DNA of 64,000 nucleotides from Temperatibacter marinus (GTDB taxonomy: Bacteria; Pseudomonadota; Alphaproteobacteria; Sphingomonadales; Kordiimonadaceae). The position numbers were made by a program, and so were the translations under genes. The notes under the pieces are model-generated. The model ran no database searches and was not told the DNA's origin. It saw nothing but the letters and a program-made list of their open reading frames with translations. The stretch covers positions 558,001-622,000 of the forward strand of contig NZ_CP123872.1 in assembly GCF_031598375.1 (NCBI RefSeq), in the 5' to 3' direction. Shown here in pieces: positions 35,686-44,326 of this stretch (positions within the stretch are counted from its first letter, which is position 1; each line of letters begins with the position of its first letter).

Positions 35686-36917
35686 GCTAAAATCTCCTTA
35701 TAAGTGTGATTATGTGAGTGTGTTGAATGGTGGTAGAAATATTTTTGAGCTGCGAAGGCTGCTAATTCAGCTAGGACAGCGCATACCAACAAAGTAAGAA
35801 CGGATGAGTTATATAAGAAAAGACATGCACCTAAACATGTACCACTCAGACGCACACAATTTGCTTTAAAGGGTATCGTAGAAAGGCCGATTGATTGACT
35901 TAAAACAGAATAGGGTATTCTGAGGAGTTTAATCGCTTGCATCAATCCAATAAGAATGACAATCCAACTATTATTTTGAAAGCTTTCACCAAACAATAGA
36001 GCCAGTAAAGGATTAGCTAAGCCAGTGAACCCTGTGAAGAATAATACTGAAATCACTGAAGCACCGATCATCCATCTTCGGGATAGTTTATCAAATACCA
36101 ATGGGTCCATTTTAACGTGATTTGCGTAGGGAAGACCGATAGATAATGCGACCTTGCCAATTAAAAGGCCGGGAACTAATGCCAACTGAAACAGCATAGA
36201 AAAATGCGCAAATTCTATTGCTGTCATTGAGAGGGAAATCAGCAACCTTTCCCCTTGCATTGTCCAAAACATGACAAGGCTAGCAAGCATTAGAGGTAAG
36301 CCAAAAGGCAATAAACGGCGAATTTCCGGAATACTTATTACTAGCTTGTACTTAAAATCAGAGAATATATGACTAAGAGCAACCTGCAATATAGTTTGGC
36401 ATAAAACTGCCCACAAGATACCGTCTATAGTCGTCTGCATCAGCGAGAGAATGACAATAGTAATGAGACCCAAAAACGCAGGTAAAGCACTGTAAATGAA
36501 AGTCTTTTGGAATGATAAATTCCGCTGTTCTTCAAGGTAGCCTTTATTAACGGTTCCTTGCAGTAATAAAATAGTCGCTGCTAGAGCCGTTGTTTGAAAC
36601 GCCAAACCGTAGATTTGGAATAGTCCCAGTACTAAAATAATGACGGCCATGAGGCACCCTCGTACAAGTAGGAGGAAATGGCTTGTATCAAGAACAGTTT
36701 TAAACTTTACCTTTGTTTGAGAAATGAGATAGCGATCAATTGCTAAATCACTAGACATTGATAGCAATCGCATGATCATTAAGATAAGCGCAAATTGTCC
36801 AAGGGTCTCAGCCCCTAAATATCGAGCGATGACTATATTTCTCGCAAAAATACACCCCTCCTCAATGACCAGCGCTAAAGAGGATGCACAAAAGTTATTG
36901 AATGAAAGTCTAGGCAT
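35682..36917 (-). CDS. polysaccharide flippase (Wzx, MOP superfamily)
   Basis: A 411-residue inner-membrane protein with about twelve hydrophobic segments and the MOP/PST pattern: an N-terminal ARNIVIARYLGAETLGQFALILMI block, in which the Gly-x-x-x-x-Gly positions are typical, and a centre with PFGLPLMLASLVMFW. It would flip undecaprenyl-linked repeat units to the periplasm for Wzy. It overlaps the pyruvyl transferase by 8 bases. Confidence 0.85.
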   Translation of the reverse strand: MPRLSFNNFCASSLALVIEEGCIFARNIVIARYLGAETLGQFALILMIMRLLSMSSDLAIDRYLISQTKVKFKTVLDTSHFLLLVRGCLMAVIILVLGLFQIYGLAFQTTALAATILLLQGTVNKGYLEEQRNLSFQKTFIYSALPAFLGLITIVILSLMQTTIDGILWAVLCQTILQVALSHIFSDFKYKLVISIPEIRRLLPFGLPLMLASLVMFWTMQGERLLISLSMTAIEFAHFSMLFQLALVPGLLIGKVALSIGLPYANHVKMDPLVFDKLSRRWMIGASVISVLFFTGFTGLANPLLALLFGESFQNNSWIVILIGLMQAIKLLRIPYSVLSQSIGLSTIPFKANCVRLSGTCLGACLFLYNSSVLTLLVCAVLAELAAFAAQKYFYHHSTHSHNHTYKEILA

Positions 36918-38181
36918 AATGTTTTCCTCTAGACTTTAAGTGCGGGATTGTTTGTGCAATCATTTCTAATTGGAAAGCCCAACAATCCATTACGGCTGAA
37001 TGTTTGGCTGACAACGTCGCTTTGATCTTTTGGCGATTTTCAAAAGATTTGAAAAGCTGATCTACTAAAGCATCCGTTGATAATTCGCGCATGTCATAGA
37101 CTTCATTTTGATTATTATAATGCGCAAATACGCCTTTTGATTTCACGCTGTAAGCCATATTTGAAACGGCAGTTTCACTTGTAAGGGCGGCAATCGTGGC
37201 ATGCATTCTTGATCCAGTGAACCAACAACATTCATTGATGACCCCTTTTAATGTTTGCGGTGCAATATATTCAGATATGATGAATACTCTTTTCGAAATT
37301 TCTTCCGGCAAAGAGGTTTTCAACGATTGACAGGCAACAAGATCATTCTCTGTCTTGTCTTCAGGCATAACATGAGGGATAAGGAGGATAGGACGATCTG
37401 TTTTTTCTGCAAAATTATGGATCAGCTTTATTAATGTCTTTTTATAATTTGCTTTAAGCGAAAATTGTTCCCTCGCATTTTGAGGGTCATTCCAAAGCAA
37501 ACCACTGACATTAATACCAATAGGCTTCTGATCATATAAAGGTTTTAAAGATGTCTGATTGATAGAAGCTTTTGGCAATCCAAAGGCCATATCTAAACCC
37601 AAAATAAATTGGTTGGGATTAAATGCTGATCCCACAAGATCTTTTATCCTTTCTAAGCTATCTTGATCCCGAGCAATCACGAGAGATGATTTTTTCAGAA
37701 TATCGCGTGCGATATCTCGAGACTTTTTATGTTTAAAAGGACCAATGGTTTGCGGCAAAAGAATGAGAGGAATGCCAGCCTTTAATACCATGCGTTTAGG
37801 AAGTGTGATTTGATTAAAGCGCTTTGTTCCGTATAAATCTGTGAAGCTGTCACCGCCACTGATGTCCAAATACGCTGCTGCTTTCGACAGCAAATCTGTA
37901 AAAGGCGACGTCAAACCTAATTGCTGCTTTAGAAGAGCATTGATTAAATTAGTAGATTTATACCACCTGCGACCAATGTTTAGAGTGTGATAGTTCACAG
38001 TAATTTGCTTACTATAAGACCTATTGAGACGATGGTTGCCATTACCATTATCAAGGATAGTAAAGTTCTGGATGCCTCTTGAGGATAGTCCAAAGATCGT
38101 GCTCTCTAAAAGAGCTGTGACGCCAGCGTTACCTGTATCAGGTGCTGCTCCTGCGATAATGATATCTGCGTTGTTTTTCAT
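36910..38181 (-). CDS. polysaccharide pyruvyl transferase family protein
   Basis: A 423-residue protein of the CsaB/WcaK family, which transfers a pyruvyl ketal from PEP to sugar hydroxyls. Landmarks are IIIAGAAPDTGNAGVTALLES at the N-terminus, LDISGGDSFTDLYG near residue 105, LPQTIGPFKHK near 148, and the late GSRMHATIAAL motif near 345. It is the first gene of the long minus-strand operon. No ribosome-binding site is visible, and the sigma-54 promoter predicted at 38194-38208 would begin the message about one base before the ATG. Confidence 0.87.
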   Translation of the reverse strand: MKNNADIIIAGAAPDTGNAGVTALLESTIFGLSSRGIQNFTILDNGNGNHRLNRSYSKQITVNYHTLNIGRRWYKSTNLINALLKQQLGLTSPFTDLLSKAAAYLDISGGDSFTDLYGTKRFNQITLPKRMVLKAGIPLILLPQTIGPFKHKKSRDIARDILKKSSLVIARDQDSLERIKDLVGSAFNPNQFILGLDMAFGLPKASINQTSLKPLYDQKPIGINVSGLLWNDPQNAREQFSLKANYKKTLIKLIHNFAEKTDRPILLIPHVMPEDKTENDLVACQSLKTSLPEEISKRVFIISEYIAPQTLKGVINECCWFTGSRMHATIAALTSETAVSNMAYSVKSKGVFAHYNNQNEVYDMRELSTDALVDQLFKSFENRQKIKATLSAKHSAVMDCWAFQLEMIAQTIPHLKSRGKHYA

Positions 38182-38193
38182 ACCAACATATTG

Positions 38194-38208
38194 GCAATAG
38201 ATATGCCA
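38194..38208 (-). promoter_or_regulatory. predicted sigma-54 (-24/-12) promoter for the minus-strand polysaccharide operon
   Basis: On the minus strand TGGCATATCTATTGC matches TGGCAC-N5-TTGC, with GG and GC exactly 12 apart as sigma-54 requires. The implied start point is near 38182, directly before the ATG of the pyruvyl transferase gene. A sigma-54 activator gene lies in the same island at 44323-45717. Confidence 0.65.
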
Positions 38209-38394
38209 GTGTTGGCTCTAAGACCTAACTCATTGATATAGTTAATAATTGACTAATTTTTATCAAAATTAAACTTATTCGGTGTTTTTTGTTTTGCAAA
38301 AACCTTTGCATGATTTTGGCAATTTAGAAATTTCTTCACAGGAGAGGAATATAAAAAACAAGCAATTACAGTTAGTTAATAGTTTACACTAAAA

Positions 38395-38409
38395 TGGCAT
38401 ACGCATTGC
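38395..38409 (+). promoter_or_regulatory. predicted sigma-54 (-24/-12) promoter for the plus-strand polysaccharide/exosortase operon
   Basis: TGGCATACGCATTGC matches the -24/-12 consensus with the required spacing. The implied transcript start is near 38421, about 26 bases before the ATG of the sugar-transferase/Wza fusion. It shares the first seven bases and the TTGC with the opposite promoter at 38194-38208, so both directions are probably switched together by one activator bound in the 265-base spacer. Confidence 0.7.
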
Positions 38410-38446
38410 GATTAACAAGGCATGATAAACATCGAAAGATTTTATA

Positions 38447-40201
38447 ATGCTTAACAAAAATACAATATCTATATCAGAGAAGTGCCGCAGACCGTCTAAA
38501 AATGACCCTTTACCCGGATGGCTCAAACACAATCACTTTGTTAAAAAAGAGCCCGATTATACATGGTTAAATATTCAGAAAATTATGGCTGCCTTGGGGC
38601 TAATCCTTCTATGCCCGCTATGGTTCATCTTATTCATTGGTGTGAAAGCCACTTCTAAAGGGCCTTTTATATATTCACAACTGCGACCAGGCTTAGAGGG
38701 GCGATCTTTTACAGCCTATAAAATAAGAACGATGAAAACTGGGGCTGATAAGGATAAATCGCGGGCACGAACAGTCGAAAAGGACGATCCAATGATCACT
38801 TCTATTGGAAAAGTTCTTCGTGACTTAAAATTAGACGAACTTCCTCAACTCTTCAACGTAATGCGCGGGGATATGGAATTCATCGGGCCGCGTCCTATTG
38901 CGCAAAGCTTGCATGATGAACTTTCGACAAAAATTCCGGATTTTGATAAGCGTCTCACAGTACGCCCAGGTTTAAGCAGTTTAGCTCAAATATCAATTTT
39001 ACATAATGCTGACAGCCAGAATGTTGTCAATGATTGGAAAGACCGCTTTGACGCAGAAAGACATTATATAAAACTGAAGAGCTGGCAATATGACTGTGTC
39101 ATCATGCTAATGACAGCTCTGTTTATCGTTAAAAAGATTATGAACAAGATATCCCGTAAAGTCTTGGTCGCTTTGCCTATACTGTTACTCTTGTTGCTCT
39201 CAGCTTGTGGTGGATATATCCATACAAAAGATTTTAAGAAGGCTGATACGACTTTTACCAAGGAGATTAGAGCCTATGGATCAAGGATTGATCCTACGGT
39301 CGCAGAGATTGAATCTGTGAAAGTATCAGTTTTAACAGATGATGATCGGAAACCCACCTATACCCTTGGAAAAGGGGATGTCTTATCTATAAATATCTTT
39401 GGGGAAGAAGGCCTCAGTGATATGCGTGCTCCGGTTGATGGATCTGGCTTTATCCAAGTTCCTTATCTTGAGTCTGTTCAAGTTGCTGATAAGACAATCG
39501 CCCAAGTGCAACAAATGCTAAAGGCTGGGTATAGTAAGCATTTCCGAAATCCTTGGGTTGTAGTGACGATAGAAGATTACAGAAGCCAGCCTGTTTACTT
39601 ACTCGGACAATTTAAGAAGCCTGGGGTGATCTATATGACAGGCCCGACGAATTTGATGCAAATTCTCAGCCTCGGTCAAGGCCTAACGGATATGGCCCAT
39701 CTTCAAGGCGCCCGCCTATGGAGAAAAGGGGATATAGCCTCTGTAGATTTATATGCCTTGCTCATCAATGGCAATATTGAGAATAATATTCAACTGAATC
39801 CAGATGATACGATTTTCATACCAAGTCAAAAAGACAATAAAACCTACGTTTTGGGAGCGGTCGTCCGTCCAGGCGCTGTTCCCTTCACCAATGAGCCTAT
39901 GACATTGCTTAAAGCTCTCTCACAAGTAGGGGGGCAAATTGAAGAAAAAGCACTCATGTCGCAAGTTCGTATCATTCGTACCCATTCAGCTCTTGAGGGA
40001 CAGCTTATCCTGATAAATGCTAATCAGGTTTTACGTGGTAAAATCCCAGACCTTCAGCTTATGCCTGATGATGTGATTTATGTCCCAGATCACCCCCTCG
40101 AGAGCTGGAACCAATTTATCAGGGCTATTACACCAACGCTCACTCTAGCTGGCGGTGTCCTCCAACCATTCGTGCAAATTAAATTTCTAAAAGGAGATTA
40201 A
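38447..40201 (+). CDS. fusion of an undecaprenyl-phosphate sugar transferase and a Wza-type export lipoprotein
   Basis: A 584-residue single frame with two parts. Residues 1-230 are a WcaJ/EpsL-type initiating sugar phosphotransferase: membrane segment 42-66, then AYKIRTMK, LDELPQLFNVMRGDMEFIGP and RPGLSSLAQ. Residues 232-584 are a polysaccharide-export protein with its own complete lipoprotein signal (MNKISRKVLVALPILLLLLL, lipobox LSAC with Cys254), then a poly-saccharide-export domain (YTLGKGDVLSINIFGEEGLS) and SLBB-like repeats (YLLGQFKKPGVI, YVLGAVVRPGAVP). No stop separates them. ATG 39140 codes for Met232 and could be an internal start. The first half acts at the cytosolic face and the second in the outer membrane, so cleavage or internal initiation seems required. 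Confidence 0.85.
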   Translation: MLNKNTISISEKCRRPSKNDPLPGWLKHNHFVKKEPDYTWLNIQKIMAALGLILLCPLWFILFIGVKATSKGPFIYSQLRPGLEGRSFTAYKIRTMKTGADKDKSRARTVEKDDPMITSIGKVLRDLKLDELPQLFNVMRGDMEFIGPRPIAQSLHDELSTKIPDFDKRLTVRPGLSSLAQISILHNADSQNVVNDWKDRFDAERHYIKLKSWQYDCVIMLMTALFIVKKIMNKISRKVLVALPILLLLLLSACGGYIHTKDFKKADTTFTKEIRAYGSRIDPTVAEIESVKVSVLTDDDRKPTYTLGKGDVLSINIFGEEGLSDMRAPVDGSGFIQVPYLESVQVADKTIAQVQQMLKAGYSKHFRNPWVVVTIEDYRSQPVYLLGQFKKPGVIYMTGPTNLMQILSLGQGLTDMAHLQGARLWRKGDIASVDLYALLINGNIENNIQLNPDDTIFIPSQKDNKTYVLGAVVRPGAVPFTNEPMTLLKALSQVGGQIEEKALMSQVRIIRTHSALEGQLILINANQVLRGKIPDLQLMPDDVIYVPDHPLESWNQFIRAITPTLTLAGGVLQPFVQIKFLKGD

Positions 40202-40204
40202 ATC

Positions 40205-41038
40205 GTGAGATCTAAAACTATGATATTATTATCAATCCTCTTGGGCATAGCGATAAGTTCCAAGCCCAGTGAAGCTGGAGAAGTATCACCAAAACAATCA
40301 AATGCTAGCCCCTATGGTCTATCAGCCATTGCACCTGTTATGGAGAGAGCAAGCGATAAGGCGTCAAATAATTTCCAAGCGAATGACCTGGAAGGATTAC
40401 AAAAAATTGTCAATGCAACCCTGACTGAAAATCAGAAAGTAGACAATGTAAACCTCATTGCTCTCAATCCTGATGATTTGATCTTATCAGAAACATCCGA
40501 TGTCAGAATTTATTTTATCGGTGAAGGTGCAGGTTATGCGAATAGTCTTGGGATGTTTACTGGGGATAGCGCGGACAAACTCTCAGGGGATGCTGCCTTA
40601 ATTTTTCCCAACGCAAGTGCACAGTCGTCTTACCTTTCGCAAGGGGGGGAAGGAAACAGAACAAATAGAGCGCCTCTTCTCTCAGGTGATTTTGTCGATG
40701 CAGGGACCTTTGATAGTGGTACACAGCTGAATCTGTTTTTAATTGCAAATGGGGCAAACGGAGGAGGCACAACTTTTTATTCAGACACAGAACAAAACTC
40801 AGATGGGATCGCTCATTTTGTTGTGTTAGCCGTGCCTGATAGCCCCTATATTTTGGTCGGTGTTGAAGACCTAACAGGCGGCGGCGATAAAGATTATAAT
40901 GACGTCGTATTCGTTATGGACATTGGTAGAGCAAATACCCAGCAACTCATCTCTAATGCTGTCCCTCTTCCTGGATATATGGCCTATTTAATTGGTCCAG
41001 GTCTCCTTTTGATGCTGCGCAGAAGAAAGGGTGTTTAA
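40205..41038 (+). CDS. VPLPG-CTERM (PEP-CTERM-like) surface protein with DUF4114
   Basis: A 277-residue exported protein with a signal peptide (residues 1-25). Its DUF4114 domain near residues 190-235 is marked by VGVEDLTGGGDKDYNDVVF, an acidic, probably Ca-binding loop. At the C-terminus are VPLPG (253-257), a hydrophobic helix and RRRKGV, the tripartite PEP-CTERM sorting signal. It is the likely substrate of the exosortase encoded 3 bases downstream. The start is GTG 40205, placed by GGAG; an ATG five codons later is the alternative. Confidence 0.8.
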   Translation: MRSKTMILLSILLGIAISSKPSEAGEVSPKQSNASPYGLSAIAPVMERASDKASNNFQANDLEGLQKIVNATLTENQKVDNVNLIALNPDDLILSETSDVRIYFIGEGAGYANSLGMFTGDSADKLSGDAALIFPNASAQSSYLSQGGEGNRTNRAPLLSGDFVDAGTFDSGTQLNLFLIANGANGGGTTFYSDTEQNSDGIAHFVVLAVPDSPYILVGVEDLTGGGDKDYNDVVFVMDIGRANTQQLISNAVPLPGYMAYLIGPGLLLMLRRRKGV

Positions 41039-41041
41039 CAT

Positions 41042-42376
41042 ATGACTTATTTCCGTGAAAAGTTGATGCCCGTTGTTGTTTTAATGGTTGCCATTCTAAT
41101 GATCTGGCCTTTAATCAAAGAAGCTAATCAAGACTGGGTTTCGCTTTTTTGGTTAAGCCTAGCAACAATTATCATCGTTATTAGTGATCAGAAATCAGCT
41201 GCATTGAAATCTATAAAATTAGATAAAAGGTTTTTTTTACTTCTCGCTATCGTCTTAATAATTGGATATCTTATCTTAGAACTTGATAAGCTCAGATTAT
41301 TAGGAGGAGCGTTTTTACTCTCATACGGACTTGCCCATAAAAATTTAACGCCTGTTCAAATTCTTTCCTTATCAATTCTATTGGTATTACTGGTTCCAAT
41401 GCCATACGGGATAGAAAAATCCATTGGTTTGTGGCTCGCGCAAAAAGAAGCTGTTTTTTTTACAGAACTCGCACAGCTTATGTCGCTCAATGTTTATCAT
41501 ATAGGCTCTCAAATTATCGCAGGAAACGAAGCGATAACAATCAACGAAAATTGCAGTGGCACTCTCCTACTTATTCCAGCCTTGATGAGTTTTATTTATG
41601 TTGCCAGTCAAAAAGCAACAAGTGCTAAAGGGTATTTTTTTCTTATCAGTTTAGCTTTACCCTATGCCGTATTGTTTAATGTGATGAGAATAGGATTGCT
41701 CCTGCTTTTGCACTGGCAAGCGGAAGCAGACCTGGTAAAAAGCTTCCACGATTTTCTGGGACTATTCGTTTCAGTCTTGGTTTGGATTCTGCCTATTTTA
41801 TGGGTTGTGAAAGATCGACCTCTACCCTTTTCATTCGAAAGAAGTAAGTCGATGATCGCTACTGGCTGCGTGATAACACTATTAGCAGGATTTTTCATGA
41901 TCCGCTCTGATACCTCTAGCAATCAATTAAATCCTAATATTCCTATTTATACATCTGGGTGGATTGGCGAAGAAGAGGATATTCAAGCTGAAGAATTAAG
42001 AATTTTAAATGCTGATTTTGTGACGAGACGTACATACACCAATCTTTCAACCGACCGTACAATTCAGGTAACATATATTTTTCATCGTAATGAAAAAGAC
42101 GCCCTAAAACACTCCAGCTTAAACTGTTTTCAAGCGCTGGGCTGGGCTATGACCCGTAAAAAAACAGTGGGAATCTCTGATACTGCAATCAGTGCAATTT
42201 ATCTTGGCGAAAGCTTTCAATCCAAACAGACAATTTCTGAAGTGATCTTTCGGCCTGATCTACAAACTTATTTTGGAGAGAAGGGAACCATGAGAATTCA
42301 AATTGTTGAAAGCGGTGAGGTTTCTTCACAAAAAGCTGCTCAAACAGCTACTGACTTTGTCAAAACTATATTCTAG
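41042..42376 (+). CDS. exosortase with C-terminal EpsI (DUF3485) domain
   Basis: A 444-residue inner-membrane transpeptidase-like enzyme that cuts and re-anchors PEP-CTERM proteins. About eight hydrophobic segments hold the catalytic set Cys171 (NENCSGT), Arg216 (NVMRIG) and His236 (SFHDFLG). After the last membrane segment near 290 comes a periplasmic EpsI-like domain with HSSLNCFQALGW. Exosortase-EpsI fusions are typical of exopolysaccharide-linked systems. It sits between its likely substrate and a TPR protein. Confidence 0.88.
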   Translation: MTYFREKLMPVVVLMVAILMIWPLIKEANQDWVSLFWLSLATIIIVISDQKSAALKSIKLDKRFFLLLAIVLIIGYLILELDKLRLLGGAFLLSYGLAHKNLTPVQILSLSILLVLLVPMPYGIEKSIGLWLAQKEAVFFTELAQLMSLNVYHIGSQIIAGNEAITINENCSGTLLLIPALMSFIYVASQKATSAKGYFFLISLALPYAVLFNVMRIGLLLLLHWQAEADLVKSFHDFLGLFVSVLVWILPILWVVKDRPLPFSFERSKSMIATGCVITLLAGFFMIRSDTSSNQLNPNIPIYTSGWIGEEEDIQAEELRILNADFVTRRTYTNLSTDRTIQVTYIFHRNEKDALKHSSLNCFQALGWAMTRKKTVGISDTAISAIYLGESFQSKQTISEVIFRPDLQTYFGEKGTMRIQIVESGEVSSQKAAQTATDFVKTIF

Positions 42377-42391
42377 ATAGAAAGTTCTGCT

Positions 42392-44326
42392 ATGAAGAAA
42401 AAATTACTTATTGGATTTTCAATATTAACTCTCTGTCTAATTAGTATATTCACCTATCGTGAGTATAAATCTTATCAATGTACAAATTTAATGACTTCAG
42501 CGAAATTACAGTCTGAACAAGGCTATTATTCTGATGTCGTTAAACTCTCAACACTATATTTTTCAAATTCTGCTTGTCGAGGCAAAGACGATCCAAAGAT
42601 GATAGAGCTTTTGGCTGAGGCCAGAATGTCTGTTGTCTTACCAGCCAATACGCATCTACCAGCACAGTTGATGATGATGCGGATGGGGGTTAGTCTGAAA
42701 AATAATGACTATCAGACATTAGAGATCGCAAAAGCCAATTTTTTAGCTGAAAAATGGGCAACTGCACGTCGTATGAGTTTGCCTATTCACTCTCCTGAAG
42801 CTGCAAAAATAGTGATCGCATCTTCTTTGAAATTGAAGGATTATGAAACTGTTGACACATATATAAATCAATATCTCCAAGTTGAAAAAAGTCCTTATGC
42901 AAGAGCGCTCCTAGTGACATTGATTAATAGAGTTGAAGAACAATTCGACATAAATAAGCAATTTATCCCTAAGGAAGAATACCTTTCTTTAGCTGCTTTA
43001 CTTTTTCAAGGCCAATTATCTCAGAAGAACTATCAGCAACTGAAGAGCCACGCCCAAAAGATGTCGGAAGATGATCTTTTGTCTTATTCTTCAATAGCTT
43101 TATTCAATCGCCTTCCAAAAGCTGCGATAACATTATTGCGTCAACCGGACAGATACTTAACTCAAGACTTAATTTTAAGGCTAGGTAAATTGCTTTGGCA
43201 AGAAGGGTATTACGAAGAATTGTCCACACAATTTCTTACGTATAAATATACAGGATTTCCTCGCTCGGACTATAGTCTGCTTATCTGTTTATCTCAGCTT
43301 CATTTTCATGGAAATTGTAAGATAAAATATGATGAGCAGGACTATGCCAGAAGAGAAGGTGTTTTTCTATCTAGTCGTTATGCAACCCTTTTTTCAGCTC
43401 TGCGGGTTAAAAATATGAAAGAGATATTAGATGGTTTCTCTAAGATGAATTCTCTTAGAGTAGGACTTTCTATCATTGATTACATCGAAGGGTGTCTATA
43501 TCTCGATATCAATGAGAAAAAACAAGCTTCTTATTTTTTCAAAGCGAGTTTAAAATTGAAGAAAAAATTACCAGCTTGTCGTTCCTTTGGATATGATAAT
43601 AAGCTGGGGAAAATCATCAGTCATATTTATGAAAGCAAGCATGTGAGTTATGATGATATTCAATATCTCAAAAAAAATTCACCTGACAATGCTTATGGTC
43701 GAAGACTACACGCAGCAAATCAAATAGTTGGCTACCAAGAAGAAAATAGCCAAGCTAAAGTAATGAAATTGCTGAGGCCGATTATCCAAAAAACACCACA
43801 GCACCCTGCAGCTCAACAAATGATGGCTTCTGCATATACCTACTTTCAAGACGAAAAAAATGCATTACTTAGCCTAATTCAAGCTGTAGAAGCAAAACCA
43901 GAATTAATCGCTCAAGTCTCTCGATTAGCCTTAGGTTTTTACGAACAAAATAAAATTAAGTCGAAGACACTTGTCAATTGGTGGCATGCTTTAGCTCATC
44001 AAGAATTCAAACAACGAAAAGGTCTATCTTTTGATCAAAAACAAGCGCTCATCAGAGATCGTTTATATATACTTGCTATGCATTCAAGAAAAAAGATAGA
44101 TACTGCTCTCTATATTGCAACATATGAGAAACTTGTTGAGATAGAACCTAAAAATGACATTGCCCTGAATAATTTAGCCTATGCCCTCTTTAAAGCTGAT
44201 CAGAACTTAGGCCATGCACTCTCTCTTGCAGATCGGGCAATTGAATCGAACCCACGTGTTAAGGAATATGTGAATACAAAGTTAGATATTTTAGATACAA
44301 TATTGAAGCGCAATATAAACCCTTAA
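42392..44326 (+). CDS. TPR-repeat protein of the exosortase locus
   Basis: A 644-residue protein with an N-terminal membrane anchor or signal (KKLLIGFSILTLCLISIF) and a long run of helix pairs. The clearest TPR units are in the last 200 residues (HPAAQQMMASAYTYFQDEKNALLSLIQAVEAKP-type, then NDIALNNLAYALFKADQNLGHALSLADRAIE). TPR proteins commonly accompany exosortase/exopolysaccharide loci and probably scaffold the export complex. It is the last gene of the plus-strand sigma-54 operon and overlaps the convergent activator gene by 4 bases. Confidence 0.75.
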   Translation: MKKKLLIGFSILTLCLISIFTYREYKSYQCTNLMTSAKLQSEQGYYSDVVKLSTLYFSNSACRGKDDPKMIELLAEARMSVVLPANTHLPAQLMMMRMGVSLKNNDYQTLEIAKANFLAEKWATARRMSLPIHSPEAAKIVIASSLKLKDYETVDTYINQYLQVEKSPYARALLVTLINRVEEQFDINKQFIPKEEYLSLAALLFQGQLSQKNYQQLKSHAQKMSEDDLLSYSSIALFNRLPKAAITLLRQPDRYLTQDLILRLGKLLWQEGYYEELSTQFLTYKYTGFPRSDYSLLICLSQLHFHGNCKIKYDEQDYARREGVFLSSRYATLFSALRVKNMKEILDGFSKMNSLRVGLSIIDYIEGCLYLDINEKKQASYFFKASLKLKKKLPACRSFGYDNKLGKIISHIYESKHVSYDDIQYLKKNSPDNAYGRRLHAANQIVGYQEENSQAKVMKLLRPIIQKTPQHPAAQQMMASAYTYFQDEKNALLSLIQAVEAKPELIAQVSRLALGFYEQNKIKSKTLVNWWHALAHQEFKQRKGLSFDQKQALIRDRLYILAMHSRKKIDTALYIATYEKLVEIEPKNDIALNNLAYALFKADQNLGHALSLADRAIESNPRVKEYVNTKLDILDTILKRNINP

